Shown here: one piece after another, positions 17,378-29,217 of the stretch
How the letters are laid out: each line of letters opens with the position of its first letter
Position numbering within the stretch: position 1 is the first letter of the stretch
Assembly (NCBI GenBank): GCA_022510785.1
Contig: JAFLSV010000004.1
Location: 72,106 to 136,105, forward strand
Source of the DNA: Desulfovibrionaceae bacterium
Lineage (GTDB): Bacteria > Desulfobacterota > Desulfovibrionia > Desulfovibrionales > Desulfovibrionaceae
DNA: 64,000 nt
Reading direction: 5' to 3'
Notes under the pieces: model-generated
Databases searched by the model: none
Told to the model about the DNA's origin: nothing
The model's input: the letters and a program-made list of their open reading frames with translations, nothing else
Position numbers and translations under genes: made by a program

Positions 17378-19130
17378 CAGGAGGCTCCGCTTTCTTGTGG
17401 GCGAATTCGGGCGAGGGCAGGGTGTTGTACAGGGCCCAGAAGCCCGGGAACAGGCCGGTCAGCACGCCGGGGTTGGCCAGGCGCAGGTTGGGCCGGAGAA
17501 AGGCTCCCAGGGCCAGGGCCACCGCCCATGACGCGCTGGGGGCCAGCCAGGCTGAATCTGGCGCCTCGTCGCGTTCTTCACGGGCCTTGAGTTCGCCCCG
17601 TTCATCCATGAGCAGTCCCAGGCGGGCGAGAAAAGCCTCGCAGTTTTCAATTTCTTCGGTCGGAACCGCGGTCAGTGCCGCTGGCCGTCCGCTGCGGGCG
17701 GCCAGGGCCGTCAGCAGGACGGCCAGCGGCAGCAGGGCCGGGGCTTCGGCGGCCAGGCCGCGCATGATTTCGGCATCCGGGGGGGCGGGCTGTCCCTGCC
17801 GGGTGGAGCGGGTGGACAGGATACCCGTGCGGTCGGCGTGGAGCTCCAGCCCCGCGCATTCCAGCAGGCGCCGGGCCAGGGCCGCGGCCCGCGTTGAGGC
17901 CCACGGGCCTTCCAGCCGCGTCCGGCCGCCGCTCAGGGCTGGCAGGGCCAGAAGGGTTGTCGCCAGCAGGATGTGCATGGGCAGCTCGGGTTTTTCCGGC
18001 AGGCCGGGAAGTCCCGGCAGCACCGTCAGGGAGCGCTCGTTCCATTCCACCGTGACGCCCGCTTCGGCCAGCACGGTCAGGACGGTATCCAGCAGCGGCG
18101 GGCGGGCGGCGGGGCCGCTTTCGGGCAGAATAAAGCGGGCCGGGCGTTCGCGGAAGGGCGCGGCCAGCACCAGGGCGGCCACAAAGTCGGGCGGCAGCCC
18201 GGCGGGCAGACTGACAGTGTCGGGAACCATGCCCGCGCACTCCAGCCGGATGGGCAAACCGTGCTGGCCGGGCACCACCGTGGTCAGGCGCGCGCTGAGT
18301 TCAGGCAGGAAATGGCTCAGGGGCGCGAGGTCAAGAAAGCGCAGGGAGGATGCGCCCGTAATCTTGAAACGGCTGGGAATGTTGAGGCTCAGGGCGATGA
18401 CCAGCCACAGGTTGAAGGCGTCGTCGCCCACATGGAGCACCTTGTCCATGCCCCGTGTCAGGCCCGAACCGCCGCGGCTGAGAATGGTGCCGTCCTCTTC
18501 CCACCACAGCTGGCCGCCCATCTGGTTGAGGACTTTCACGGCGTCCACCACGGCGTCGGTCAGGGGAACGCGGGCCAGGCTGAGGCCGTGCCCGGCCGAG
18601 GCGGCCAGGGCCATCCAGCAGCGCGCGGCGTCCGTATCGGCGGGCGCGGGCAGGCGGATGTCCACCGGCTTGAGAGCGGGGGCAAGGTTGTAGAACAGCT
18701 GTTCCTCCTCGGCGTGGCTCAGGGGCTCCACGGCCTGGAGCAAACGGAAAAGCTCCCGGGCCAGGCGGGCGTCCCGGGTCAGCCGGGCGGCCTTTTCTTC
18801 CCATGAGACGCGCAGGGTCTTTTCCACATCGGGATCCAGCCGGTCGCCCACACGCAGCCTGTCCAGCAGGCGGGCACGGCGCATGACGAGACGCAGCAGC
18901 TCCTCATCCAGATCCTGCACGGCGGCCAGCTCGCGGCCGCGGGGACGGCGTTCAGGGCCCTTGCCGCCGCGTTCCGGCCGGGGGCCGCGTCCATCGGCCC
19001 TGCGTTCAAAGCCAGGTTTCCGGCGGCCTTCGGGGCCGCTTTCGCCTCTGTCGTCCCGCGTTTCGGCAGGGCGCGGCAATTTGGAACGCCCGTCCGTCCG
19101 TTTTCGGTGATCCTCTCCCCGGTTCTCCAT
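17292..19130 (-). CDS. EPSP-synthase-fold protein with chorismate-mutase-like N-terminal helix and Arg/Gly-rich extension
   Basis: Core pattern matches 3-phosphoshikimate 1-carboxyvinyltransferases (LTDAVVDAVKVLNQMGGQLWWEED.., ITGASSLRFLDLAPLSHFLPELSARLTTVVPGQHGLPIRLECAG, LPPDFVAALVLAAPF) but canonical motifs look degenerate. Confidence 0.75.
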   Translation of the reverse strand: MENRGEDHRKRTDGRSKLPRPAETRDDRGESGPEGRRKPGFERRADGRGPRPERGGKGPERRPRGRELAAVQDLDEELLRLVMRRARLLDRLRVGDRLDPDVEKTLRVSWEEKAARLTRDARLARELFRLLQAVEPLSHAEEEQLFYNLAPALKPVDIRLPAPADTDAARCWMALAASAGHGLSLARVPLTDAVVDAVKVLNQMGGQLWWEEDGTILSRGGSGLTRGMDKVLHVGDDAFNLWLVIALSLNIPSRFKITGASSLRFLDLAPLSHFLPELSARLTTVVPGQHGLPIRLECAGMVPDTVSLPAGLPPDFVAALVLAAPFRERPARFILPESGPAARPPLLDTVLTVLAEAGVTVEWNERSLTVLPGLPGLPEKPELPMHILLATTLLALPALSGGRTRLEGPWASTRAAALARRLLECAGLELHADRTGILSTRSTRQGQPAPPDAEIMRGLAAEAPALLPLAVLLTALAARSGRPAALTAVPTEEIENCEAFLARLGLLMDERGELKAREERDEAPDSAWLAPSASWAVALALGAFLRPNLRLANPGVLTGLFPGFWALYNTLPSPEFAHKKAEPPDVKPARRRIIAQGVYGELPPEPPAGDDC

Positions 19131-19379
19131 GTCACATCCCTGCTTGCTCGTGTGCCGTGCGCCTTGCGCGGCTCCGCGGACGCGGGGCTGCTTCGCCGGG
19201 CACTGAAGGCGGCCATTCTAGCCGTCTTTGCCCCCGCCCGCAAGCGAAGCTCCGCGTTCACGCAAAACCCTGCCCGCAAAGCTTTTTTGCGGCATGGCTT
19301 TGCTGCCGGAGGGGGGGCTCTGGCGGCGGGCCGTCCCGAGCGCCGCCGATGCGTCCGGCGCGTGTGACGGCTTTGACCC

Positions 19380-20987
<1,608 letters not shown>

Positions 20988-21158
20988 GTGTCTCCTTGCT
21001 TTAGGGGTATGTAACACCGCGGGCACGGGTCTGACCAGTTATGAAGTGCAACAGCGTCCTGGGCGGAACCTCGTTTCCGCATGGCCGCCGGTTCCGGCCG
21101 CGCGATTGACGGCATCGCGCCGGCCGGATTAGAAATATTCGTGATGGGGGGCCCCATT

Positions 21159-22577
21159 ATGCCGCACGAGCCGCGTTGTTCTTCGTCCGGGCAGTCCCCG
21201 GTTTTTTCGCGCACCTTGCTCGGAGCCCTGTGGACAGGCAATCTGTTCGCTCCGTTTCTCATGTCCGCCGTTGCGGCGCTGCTGCCGGCGCTGGGTCGCG
21301 ATCTGGGCGCCTCGGCGGTGGAACTGTCCCTGATTATCGTGGTCTACACACTGGCTCAGGCTGTCTTCAATCTGGTGGGGGGCCGCCTTGGCGACCTGTG
21401 GGGCCGCCGCAGAATGCTGCTTGCCGGCGTGCTGCTGTTTACCGCCGTGACGGCGGCCATCGGTACGGTGTCGTATCTGCCCGTTCTGCTTGGCCTGCGT
21501 TTTGTGCAGGGAGCGGGCGCGGCCCTGATTTCCAGCTGCACCATGGCCATTGCCATGAGCCTGGCTCCGGCTTCGCGGCGGGGGCGGATTATGGGAATGG
21601 TGACCTCGGCCGTCTATCTGGGCTTGAGCGCGGGGCCTGTGGCGGGCGGGGCCATAGCCGCGCGGGGCGACTGGCGCTGGCTGTTCTGGAGCATGGTTGT
21701 TCCCGGCCTGGCCGTCTGGCTGGTTTTGCGCCGCTTTATCCGGACGGAGTGGCGCCACGCGCGCGGTGAATCCCTGGATGTGCCGGGTTGCCTGATCCTG
21801 CTGGCCGGGCTCAGCGGCATCGCTTTGGGCGCGGGCGGCATGGGCATGGAAGCCTGGCTTGTGTGGCTGGCGCTGCCGGGCTTGTGCCTGCTGGGGCTTT
21901 TTGTGTGGTGGGAAAGCCGGGCGCGGGTTCCCCTGCTTGATGTGCGCGCCTTCCGCGCCATGAAGGGCGTGGGGGCGGGCATGGCGGCCATGTTCGTCAA
22001 TTACGGCTCCACCATGGGGCTGGTGTTTCTGTTTTCCCTGTATCTGCAGCATGTGCGGGGCTTTTCCCCGTATACGGCGGGACTGATGCTGGTGGTTCAG
22101 AGTCTGGCCCAGATGCTTTCATCTCCTCTGGGCGGCCGCCTGGCCGACAATCTGGGGGCCGAGCGGGTGTCCGCCGGGGCCATGGCCCTGTGCGGCGCGG
22201 GTATCCTTGTTATGGCGTTTCTGGGCAAGGACAGTCCGCCGGCTGTTCTCATAGCGTCGCAAGTGGTGCTGGGCGTGGGCATTGGCTGCTTCAGCGCGCC
22301 CAACGTGGTGGCCACGCTGGGACGGGTGCCGCCCCGGCATCTGGCTGTGGCGTCAGGCCTTATCGGCAGCATGCGGACATTGGGCGGCCTGTTCAGTCAG
22401 GTGTTCATCACTCTGGTGCTGGGGCATTATATGGGAGAGGCCGGGCTTGACGCGGACAGCGTGGATTCCTTTCTGACCGCCATGCGTGTTTCTCTGGTGG
22501 GATTGGGGCTTCTCAATCTTGGGGGCATTCTCATCGGAGTGAGCCGGGTGCGCTCTGACGCCGGATCAGCGGCTTAA
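21159..22577 (+). CDS. MFS drug transporter (DHA2-like)
   Basis: 14-TM-like sequence; NLVGGRLGDLWGRRRMLLAGV motif A, PVAGGAIAARGDWRWLFW. Start could be 21144. Confidence 0.9.
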   Translation: MPHEPRCSSSGQSPVFSRTLLGALWTGNLFAPFLMSAVAALLPALGRDLGASAVELSLIIVVYTLAQAVFNLVGGRLGDLWGRRRMLLAGVLLFTAVTAAIGTVSYLPVLLGLRFVQGAGAALISSCTMAIAMSLAPASRRGRIMGMVTSAVYLGLSAGPVAGGAIAARGDWRWLFWSMVVPGLAVWLVLRRFIRTEWRHARGESLDVPGCLILLAGLSGIALGAGGMGMEAWLVWLALPGLCLLGLFVWWESRARVPLLDVRAFRAMKGVGAGMAAMFVNYGSTMGLVFLFSLYLQHVRGFSPYTAGLMLVVQSLAQMLSSPLGGRLADNLGAERVSAGAMALCGAGILVMAFLGKDSPPAVLIASQVVLGVGIGCFSAPNVVATLGRVPPRHLAVASGLIGSMRTLGGLFSQVFITLVLGHYMGEAGLDADSVDSFLTAMRVSLVGLGLLNLGGILIGVSRVRSDAGSAA

Positions 22578-23164
22578 AGTCCCAACGCGCCGTGATCGCA
22601 AAGAATTTTGAAGCCGATGGCGAGCAGCGTCAGGCCTCCGGCCAGCTCGGCCCGGCGGCCCAGCAGGGCGGCGCGCGTCAGGATGGTGCCCAGCCCCAGC
22701 CCGAGGGCGCTGAGGGCGCAGCACACCACGCCAATGACGACGGCGGGAAACCACGGTGCCATGTTCAGCAGGGAAAAGGACAGCCCCACAGCCAGGGCGT
22801 CGATGCTGGTCGCCACGGACAGCATGAGCAGCGACAGGCCGCGCGTGGGATCGGCGGCGGGGCGGGGTTTCGCCTCCCGCCCTTCGCTGTTATGGGACAC
22901 AGCCTCGCGCAGCATATGGACGCCGATGAAGGTCAGCAGGGCGAAGGCCGCCCAGTGATCCCACTCTTCGATGACATCGCGCACGGTCAGGCCCAGAAAC
23001 CAGCCCGCGACGGGCATGAGAGCCTGGAAGAGCCCGAAATGGAAGCACAGGCGAAAGATCTGGCGACCCGTGACCGAGCCGAGGTGGACGCCCGTGGCCA
23101 CGGCCACGGCAAAGGCGTCCATGGCCAGCGCCAGGGCCAGGGCGAAAAGGGACGGCAGGCTCAT
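22574..23164 (-). CDS. mntP: Manganese efflux pump MntP
   Basis: MSLPSLFALALALAMDAFAVAVATG and ATSIDALAVGLSF repeated MntP motifs; overlaps the MFS gene end by 4 nt. Confidence 0.93.
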   Translation of the reverse strand: MSLPSLFALALALAMDAFAVAVATGVHLGSVTGRQIFRLCFHFGLFQALMPVAGWFLGLTVRDVIEEWDHWAAFALLTFIGVHMLREAVSHNSEGREAKPRPAADPTRGLSLLMLSVATSIDALAVGLSFSLLNMAPWFPAVVIGVVCCALSALGLGLGTILTRAALLGRRAELAGGLTLLAIGFKILCDHGALGL

Positions 23165-23299
23165 GCGGAACTCCGGGCTGAACGACGGCTCAGCACTAGC
23201 GCATGAGCCGCCGCCTGACAAGTGGCCCGCCCGCCCTTGTGCCGGGCACGGCATTGCGCTACAAGCAGACAGGGGCCCTGATCAGGGCCTGGAGCGTGC

Positions 23300-24964
23300 A
23301 TGTCGGAATCGTATGTGACCATCACCCCTTTGGGGGGCCTGGGGGAAATAGGCCTCAACTGCCAAAAGTGGGAAACCGGACGAGGCGTCGTTCTGGTGGA
23401 CTGCGGGCTCATGTTTCCGGACGATTATCTGTGGGGCGTGGATGTGGTTATTCCCCGCTTCGAGTCGCTCTTTGCGGATACGGAGCGCATGCTGGACATC
23501 GTCCTCACCCACGGGCACGAGGATCACATCGGCGCCCTGCCCTGGCTTCTCATTCAGTGCAAAAGCCTGCGCGTGCGGCTGTACGGGTCGCCGTTCACCC
23601 TTGCCCTGGTGGAACACAAGCTCGCCGAGCACAACTTGCTGGATCGGGCGGAACTCATCCCGGTCGGCCCCCGGCATTCCCTGACTCTGGGCGATTTGAC
23701 CTTCCATTTCATCCCGGTCTGCCATTCCATTCCCCAGGGCTATGCCCTGGCCGTGGAAACCCCGGTGGGCCGGGTCATCCACACCGGCGACTTCAAGCTG
23801 GATACCGCCCCCCAGGGCGAACCCTGCTCCTTGTGCGACGATTTCGCCGCCTTCGCCGGAAGGGAGGGAGTGCGCCTTTTGCTGGCCGATTCCACCAATG
23901 TGGACATCGAGGGGCATTCCCTGCCGGAGCGTCAGGTGCGCGACACCCTGCATGAAATTTTCGCCGAGGCCGGGGGCCGCATCGTCATCACCCTGTTTTC
24001 CAGCCACATCGATCGCGTCCGTTCCGTGCTTGAGCTGGCCCGCGAGTATGGCCGGGCCGTGCTGGTCAGCGGCCGCAGCCTGGCTGCCAATATTGAAAAG
24101 GCCGTGGCCCTGGGGCTTTTGGAAAAGCCCGATAACCTGCACAGCGATTACGCGGGGCTGCCTTCGCTGCCGCCTGAAAAAACCGTTATCCTGGCCACAG
24201 GCACCCAGGGTGAGCCCATGTCGGCCCTGACCCGCATTGCCAACGGCGAGCACAAGCAGCTTGCGCTGCGGGCCGGGGATACGGTGATCATGTCATCGCG
24301 CGTCATACCGGGCAACGCGCGGGCCGTTTCCAGGGTCATCAATCAGATGTACCGCCAGGGAGCCAAGGTGTACCACGATGCCCGGCGCACCATTCATGCC
24401 ACGGGCCACGCCTGCCGCGACGAGCTGCGGGCCGTGCTCGAGGCGGTGCGGCCGGAATATTTTGTGCCCGTCCATGGCGAATACCGTCATCTCGCCCTTC
24501 ATGCCCGCCTGGCTGAAGAGTGCGGCGTCAAGCCCGGGAACAGCCTGATCCTGGAAGATGGTCAGCCCATCACCCTGAGCCCTGACGGCTGCCGCCGCGA
24601 TGCGCCCGTGCCTGTCGAATCCGTCCTTGTGGACGGCAAGGGCGTGGGCGATGTGGGACGGCTGGTGCTCAAGGAAAGGCGCATTCTCGGCGGGGCGGGA
24701 CTGGTGGTGGTGGTGCTGGTCATTGCCGAGGAAACCGGCGAGGTGCTGCACGGGCCGGAAATGATCTCGCGCGGCTTTGTGTTCGAGCAGCAGTACAGCC
24801 ATCTGCTGGAGGACGCCAAGTGCCTGGTGCTTGATCATCTGGAAACCATGTCTCCCTTTGATTTGCCCAAGCTTCAGGAGAGCATACGATCCAGCCTGCG
24901 CCATTTTTTCCGGGACGTGCTGGATCGCGACCCCATTGTGGTGCCCATCGTGACAGCCGTGTAA
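23300..24964 (+). CDS. rnj: Ribonuclease J family
   Basis: LTHGHEDHIGALPWLL, VIHTGDFKLD, LLADSTNVD, SSRVIPGNA, VHGEYRHLALHARLAEECGV. Confidence 0.95.
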   Translation: MSESYVTITPLGGLGEIGLNCQKWETGRGVVLVDCGLMFPDDYLWGVDVVIPRFESLFADTERMLDIVLTHGHEDHIGALPWLLIQCKSLRVRLYGSPFTLALVEHKLAEHNLLDRAELIPVGPRHSLTLGDLTFHFIPVCHSIPQGYALAVETPVGRVIHTGDFKLDTAPQGEPCSLCDDFAAFAGREGVRLLLADSTNVDIEGHSLPERQVRDTLHEIFAEAGGRIVITLFSSHIDRVRSVLELAREYGRAVLVSGRSLAANIEKAVALGLLEKPDNLHSDYAGLPSLPPEKTVILATGTQGEPMSALTRIANGEHKQLALRAGDTVIMSSRVIPGNARAVSRVINQMYRQGAKVYHDARRTIHATGHACRDELRAVLEAVRPEYFVPVHGEYRHLALHARLAEECGVKPGNSLILEDGQPITLSPDGCRRDAPVPVESVLVDGKGVGDVGRLVLKERRILGGAGLVVVVLVIAEETGEVLHGPEMISRGFVFEQQYSHLLEDAKCLVLDHLETMSPFDLPKLQESIRSSLRHFFRDVLDRDPIVVPIVTAV

Positions 24965-25005
24965 AGGTACGGCACAGACCTGTTTATCCGCCTGCGAGGA
25001 TACCC

Positions 25006-25797
25006 ATGCGCATCATCCGCGTTCGCCACAACGGCCGGGCCTTTTACGCCTCTTTGGGTGAAGACGGCACGCTGACCTGCCTCCAGCGCGACTTGGGCTA
25101 TACGGAGCCTTTGTCCATGGCCGAAGTCAGTCTCATGCCGCTGGTGGCGCCGTCCAAGATTATCTGCGTGGGGCTGAATTTCCGCGATCACGCGGCGGAA
25201 ATCGACATGCCCCTGTCCGCTGAGCCGTCCTTTTTCCTCAAGCCCCCCAGCAGCCTCATTGACAACGGCCAGACCATACTTCTGCCCCGCAATGTGGGAC
25301 GTGTCGATTACGAGGCCGAACTGGCCGTGGTTATAGGGCAGCGCTGCCGGCATGTGACGCCTGAGCAGGCGGCCGGATTCGTGTTCGGCTATACCTGCGC
25401 CAATGATGTGACCGCCCGCGATTTGCAGCGGGGCGAGCGCATGTTCGGCCGCTGCAAGGGTTACGAAACCTTTTGCCCGCTGGGGCCATGGATTGAAACG
25501 ACCATGCCGCCCGAAGATTCGGCCGTGCGCGCGGTGGTCAACGGCGAGGTGCGGCAGCGGGGCGTTCTGCGGGACATGATCGCCGCTCCGCTGGAACTGG
25601 TCAGCTACCTGTCCGGAATCATGAGCCTGAACCCCGGCGACGTCATTCTGACCGGCACGCCCAGGGGCGTGGGACCCATCACGGCCGGAGACACGGTGCG
25701 TATTGAAGTGGAAAATGTGGGCGTCTTGTCCAACACGGTGGAATGGGATAACCCCGGCTTTGCGGAGACAGGGGCATCGGCCTATCGTCTGCAATAG
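25006..25797 (+). CDS. Fumarylacetoacetate hydrolase family protein
   Basis: CVGLNFRDHAAEI, FLKPPSSLI, DYEAELAVVIG, NDVTARDLQ, LNPGDVILTGTPRGVGP. Confidence 0.94.
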   Translation: MRIIRVRHNGRAFYASLGEDGTLTCLQRDLGYTEPLSMAEVSLMPLVAPSKIICVGLNFRDHAAEIDMPLSAEPSFFLKPPSSLIDNGQTILLPRNVGRVDYEAELAVVIGQRCRHVTPEQAAGFVFGYTCANDVTARDLQRGERMFGRCKGYETFCPLGPWIETTMPPEDSAVRAVVNGEVRQRGVLRDMIAAPLELVSYLSGIMSLNPGDVILTGTPRGVGPITAGDTVRIEVENVGVLSNTVEWDNPGFAETGASAYRLQ

Positions 25798-25886
25798 GCA
25801 CGGGCCCGCCCTTTTGCCCCGGGCGCTAAAGTCAGTCGGGCTTTCGGCCGAAAAGCACAATGAACTTAATATGAGGGAGGGCTTCC

Positions 25887-26384
25887 ATGAGTCAGGTCGC
25901 GGCAAATGTGGAACACACCAGAAATGACGCGGAAGAGGCCAACCTGCTGCAACTGGTCACGTTCCGGCTGGGTGAAGAGGTATTTGGCGTCAAAATATCG
26001 GTGGTGAATGATATTATCCGCCTGGTGCAGATCACCGAGGTGCCCAACGCGCCGTCCTTTATCAAAGGGGTCATCAATCTGCGCGGCAGGGTGCTGCCGG
26101 TGGTGTGCCTGCGCAAGCGCTTCAAGATGCCCGAGATACCTCTGGACAGTCAGTCGCGCATCATTGTCATGGAGCTGCACCAGAACGTGGTGGGCTTTCT
26201 GGTGGACGCGGTATCCGAAGTGCTGCGCATTCCCGAGAGTTCTGTGGAGCATGCTCCGCCGGTGGTGGCGGGCATCGGTTCCGAATATATCGAGGGCGTG
26301 GGCAAGCTGGACGACCGTCTGCTCATCCTGCTCGACCTCGAAGCCCTGCTGTCCCATGCCGAAATGGAGGATGCGGGGCGCTAG
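25887..26384 (+). CDS. cheW: Chemotaxis protein CheW
   Basis: FRLGEEVFGVKISVVNDIIRLVQITEVPNAPSFIKGVINLRGRVLPVVCLRKRF. Confidence 0.95.
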   Translation: MSQVAANVEHTRNDAEEANLLQLVTFRLGEEVFGVKISVVNDIIRLVQITEVPNAPSFIKGVINLRGRVLPVVCLRKRFKMPEIPLDSQSRIIVMELHQNVVGFLVDAVSEVLRIPESSVEHAPPVVAGIGSEYIEGVGKLDDRLLILLDLEALLSHAEMEDAGR

Positions 26385-26427
26385 CCCTCAGCGCTTGCGG
26401 CCCGGGCCCGTCAGGCCCGCGCCAGGG

Positions 26428-26466
26428 AGCCGCACACCCCTCTTGGCGGGGCGTGCGGCTTTTTAC
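26428..26466 (+). terminator. Intrinsic terminator of cheW
   Basis: agccgcacacccc-tcttggc-ggggcgtgcggct (one mismatch) followed by tttta. Confidence 0.8.
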
Positions 26467-27440
26467 ATCTGCATTTTGCTCATCACTTCCGACAGGCGCG
26501 CGGCGTGCACGGGATCCATGTAGGACAGAACCTCGCCGGATTCTTTGCTCTTCATGCCAGTCAGAATCTTGACAGCAATGGTTTCGTCCATGTTGGTCAG
26601 GGCCTGGGCCGCCACACGGGGCTTCATGTTGGCGTACATGTCCACCAATTGCTTGAATTTGGAGGCCTGGGCGTCGTCAGCATCCTGCAGCATGCCCTGG
26701 AGCCGGTTTTCCAGGCCGTGCAATTCGCTCATGCGGGTTTCCATCTGCTGCTGCAGGCCCAGCAATTCCTGTTCGCGCCGGTTGATTTCGGCCTGCTTGC
26801 GCGTTGCCGAGTCGGGTGACACATAGGGGCCCACCTTGGGGGCGGGCGGCGCCTGAGGGGTCACTTCATCGGGCCGGATAACGCGTTCCGGAGCCACGGG
26901 CGATGCCATGGGGCGAACCCTGGGGGCCGGGGCCGCCACATCGGGCACGGGAGGCAGATCGGCGGCCTGGGCCACGGAGGCGCCCAGAACATGCGCCACG
27001 GACAGGGCGGAATGGGCCGAGGCCTGAATAAGGGCGGCCTGAAGAGGATCGTCCTGCTGCGCGGAGGCGTGAACCGCGGCCCGGGCTTTTTCGCCGGAGC
27101 TGCTGGCCGGCATGTCGGAAACCCCGTCGTTGCCCACGGGGGTCACGGATGCGGGGGGGGTGGCATTGACCCCGGCTTCCGCCTGCGTCACGGGCTCCGC
27201 CAGGGAGAGCTCTGCCGTCAGGGTCGCTTCCCGGGCGGGCAGGGCTCTGCCGGTCACGGCGACAGGGGCCGTGGCCTGTGGCCCGGGGGCCGCCGTCCAT
27301 GTCCACGCGGCCAGAAAGGCGATTTTGACCGCAGCCAGAACCATAATCAGTCGGCAAATGCGGCTAATGCGAAGCCTTGTAGCGAAGGGACGCTGTTTCG
27401 TCGTATTCGCGCTGTTCGCGGCGTTGTTCTTCCCGTGCAT
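26463..27440 (-). CDS. MotE/MgtE-N-domain-like flagellar-associated protein
   Basis: C-terminus KFKQLVDMYANMKPRVAAQALTNMDETIAVKILTGMKSKESGEVLSYMDPVHAARLSEVMSKMQM matches the MgtE-N/MotE region; coiled coil; single N-terminal TM; follows fliJ. Confidence 0.8.
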   Translation of the reverse strand: MHGKNNAANSANTTKQRPFATRLRISRICRLIMVLAAVKIAFLAAWTWTAAPGPQATAPVAVTGRALPAREATLTAELSLAEPVTQAEAGVNATPPASVTPVGNDGVSDMPASSSGEKARAAVHASAQQDDPLQAALIQASAHSALSVAHVLGASVAQAADLPPVPDVAAPAPRVRPMASPVAPERVIRPDEVTPQAPPAPKVGPYVSPDSATRKQAEINRREQELLGLQQQMETRMSELHGLENRLQGMLQDADDAQASKFKQLVDMYANMKPRVAAQALTNMDETIAVKILTGMKSKESGEVLSYMDPVHAARLSEVMSKMQM

Positions 27441-27801
27441 GGTTTTCCGCCTGTGTGGCTTTAAGTTTTTCCAGCGTTTTCTTGTCCTTGGAGCGATGGA
27501 TCAGCTCCGTCCGGGCGGCTTCGGCCGCCACGGTCCAGTTGCGCACGCGCTGTGCCGTGACGCTGAGATCCGTGCGCAGACCCTTGATAAAGTTCTCGGC
27601 CAGCCATCGCTCGCCCGTCTTATCCGGCGCCAGGGCGGCCAGGCTTCGTTCCTGTTCGTCCAGCATGGCGCGCAGGTTCTCGGCCCGTTGTTCCTCGCGC
27701 AGCCGCTCCTGTTCCACCCTGGCCAGTTCCACCCTGGCCTGCTGCTCCAGCTGGGTGCGGTAGGAAAGCACCTGTTCGAGGGAAAAGCGGAAAGGGGGCA
27801 T
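27364..27801 (-). CDS. fliJ: Flagellar export protein FliJ
   Basis: 145 aa coiled coil MPPFRFSLEQVLSYRTQLEQQARVELARVEQERLREEQ, typical FliJ start. Confidence 0.85.
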   Translation of the reverse strand: MPPFRFSLEQVLSYRTQLEQQARVELARVEQERLREEQRAENLRAMLDEQERSLAALAPDKTGERWLAENFIKGLRTDLSVTAQRVRNWTVAAEAARTELIHRSKDKKTLEKLKATQAENHAREEQRREQREYDETASLRYKASH

Positions 27802-27950
27802 GGTCTAACCTGCGGAGCCTGGCGTCAAAAAACCGAAAGATGAGCCTCGTGCCTGTGGGTATAGCAAAGATCGGGCCAAAATGCACCTGTCCCCAGACAT
27901 CTCCCCGGTATTCTTTCTCCAAGGCCACGGGCGGCCCTGCCCCGCGGAGC

Positions 27951-27980
27951 AAAAAGCCCCGCGCCGGAATGGCGCGGGGC
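27951..27980 (-). terminator. Intrinsic terminator of metK
   Basis: On minus strand gccccgcgcc-attcc-ggcgcggggc-ttttt; perfect 10-bp stem. Confidence 0.9.
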
Positions 27981-28005
27981 CGTGGAGGACATAAAGCCGG
28001 CGGCG

Positions 28006-29181
28006 CTACACTTTGGCGGCCGTCAGCAAATCCTTGACGGCATCGGTCTTTTCCCAGGTGAATTCGGGCAGTTCACGCCCGAAATGCCCATAGCAGGAGG
28101 TCTTACGGTAGATGGGCCGCTTGAGGCCCAGCCTTTTGATGATGTGATAGGGGCGCAGGTCAAAGACCTCGCGCACGGCCCTGGTCAGGACTTCATCCGG
28201 CACGTCGCCGCTGCCCTGGGATGACACCAGCACGGACACGGGTTCGGCCACGCCGATGCAGTAGGCCACCTGCACTTCGCAGTGCGGGGCCAGGCCGGCG
28301 GCCACCACATTCTTGGCCACATAGCGGGCCATGTACGCGGCGGAACGATCCACCTTGGAGGGGTCTTTTCCCGAAAAGGCCCCGCCGCCGTGGCTGCCCA
28401 TGCCTCCGTAGGTATCCTGAATAATCTTGCGGCCGGTCAGGCCGCAGTCGCCCATGGGGCCGCCCACCACAAAGCGTCCGGTGGTATTGATGAAGATATC
28501 GCATTTTTTTTCATCAAACATGCCGGTGGGTTCCAGAACAGGCCGGATGACCTCGCGCTTGACGGCCTCAATAAGATCGCCCTGGCTCACCTGGGGTTCG
28601 TGCTGGGTGGCCACCACCACATTGGAAATGCGCACGGGTTTGCCGTTCACATATTCGAACGACACCTGCGTTTTGCCGTCGGGCCGGAAAAAGTCCACCA
28701 CGCCGTCCTTGCGCACGCGGGCCAGTTGCAGCGAAAGCTGGTGCGCCCAGTACACGGGGGCGGGCATCAGGGTATCGGTTTCATTGCAGGCAAAGCCGAA
28801 CATCATGCCCTGGTCGCCCGCGCCCTGTTCCTCAGGGGCCTGGCGGTTGACGCCCTGCGCGATGTCGGGGGACTGTTTGTCAATGGACGACAGCACGGCG
28901 CAGGTTTGCCAGTCAAAACCCATGTCCGAGCTGTTATAGCCGATGTTGCGGATGGTTTCGCGCACCACCTGGGGCAGGTCGGCATAGCCGTTGGTGGTGA
29001 TTTCACCGGCGACAATGGCCATGCCCGTGGTGACGAGTGTTTCACAGGCCACATGGGAATCCGGATCCTGGGCCAGCAGGGTGTCCAGCACGGCGTCGGA
29101 AATCTGATCGGCCACCTTGTCGGGATGCCCTTCGGTGACGGATTCGGACGTGAAATAATATGTGCCCTTGGGAAGATTCAT
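28006..29181 (-). CDS. metK: S-adenosylmethionine synthase
   Basis: [58 protein letters not shown]. Confidence 0.98.
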   Translation of the reverse strand: MNLPKGTYYFTSESVTEGHPDKVADQISDAVLDTLLAQDPDSHVACETLVTTGMAIVAGEITTNGYADLPQVVRETIRNIGYNSSDMGFDWQTCAVLSSIDKQSPDIAQGVNRQAPEEQGAGDQGMMFGFACNETDTLMPAPVYWAHQLSLQLARVRKDGVVDFFRPDGKTQVSFEYVNGKPVRISNVVVATQHEPQVSQGDLIEAVKREVIRPVLEPTGMFDEKKCDIFINTTGRFVVGGPMGDCGLTGRKIIQDTYGGMGSHGGGAFSGKDPSKVDRSAAYMARYVAKNVVAAGLAPHCEVQVAYCIGVAEPVSVLVSSQGSGDVPDEVLTRAVREVFDLRPYHIIKRLGLKRPIYRKTSCYGHFGRELPEFTWEKTDAVKDLLTAAKV

Positions 29182-29217
29182 AGCAGTGTCTCCTTGGCGT
29201 CGGCCACAGCAGCCGGG

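Noticed and set aside
23165-23299. Manganese (yybP-ykoY) riboswitch upstream of mntP
   Set aside because: The interval is short and I could not see the conserved core; would need an Infernal search.
29182-29217. SAM riboswitch upstream of metK
   Set aside because: Only about 36 nt separate metK from panC, too short for a riboswitch.
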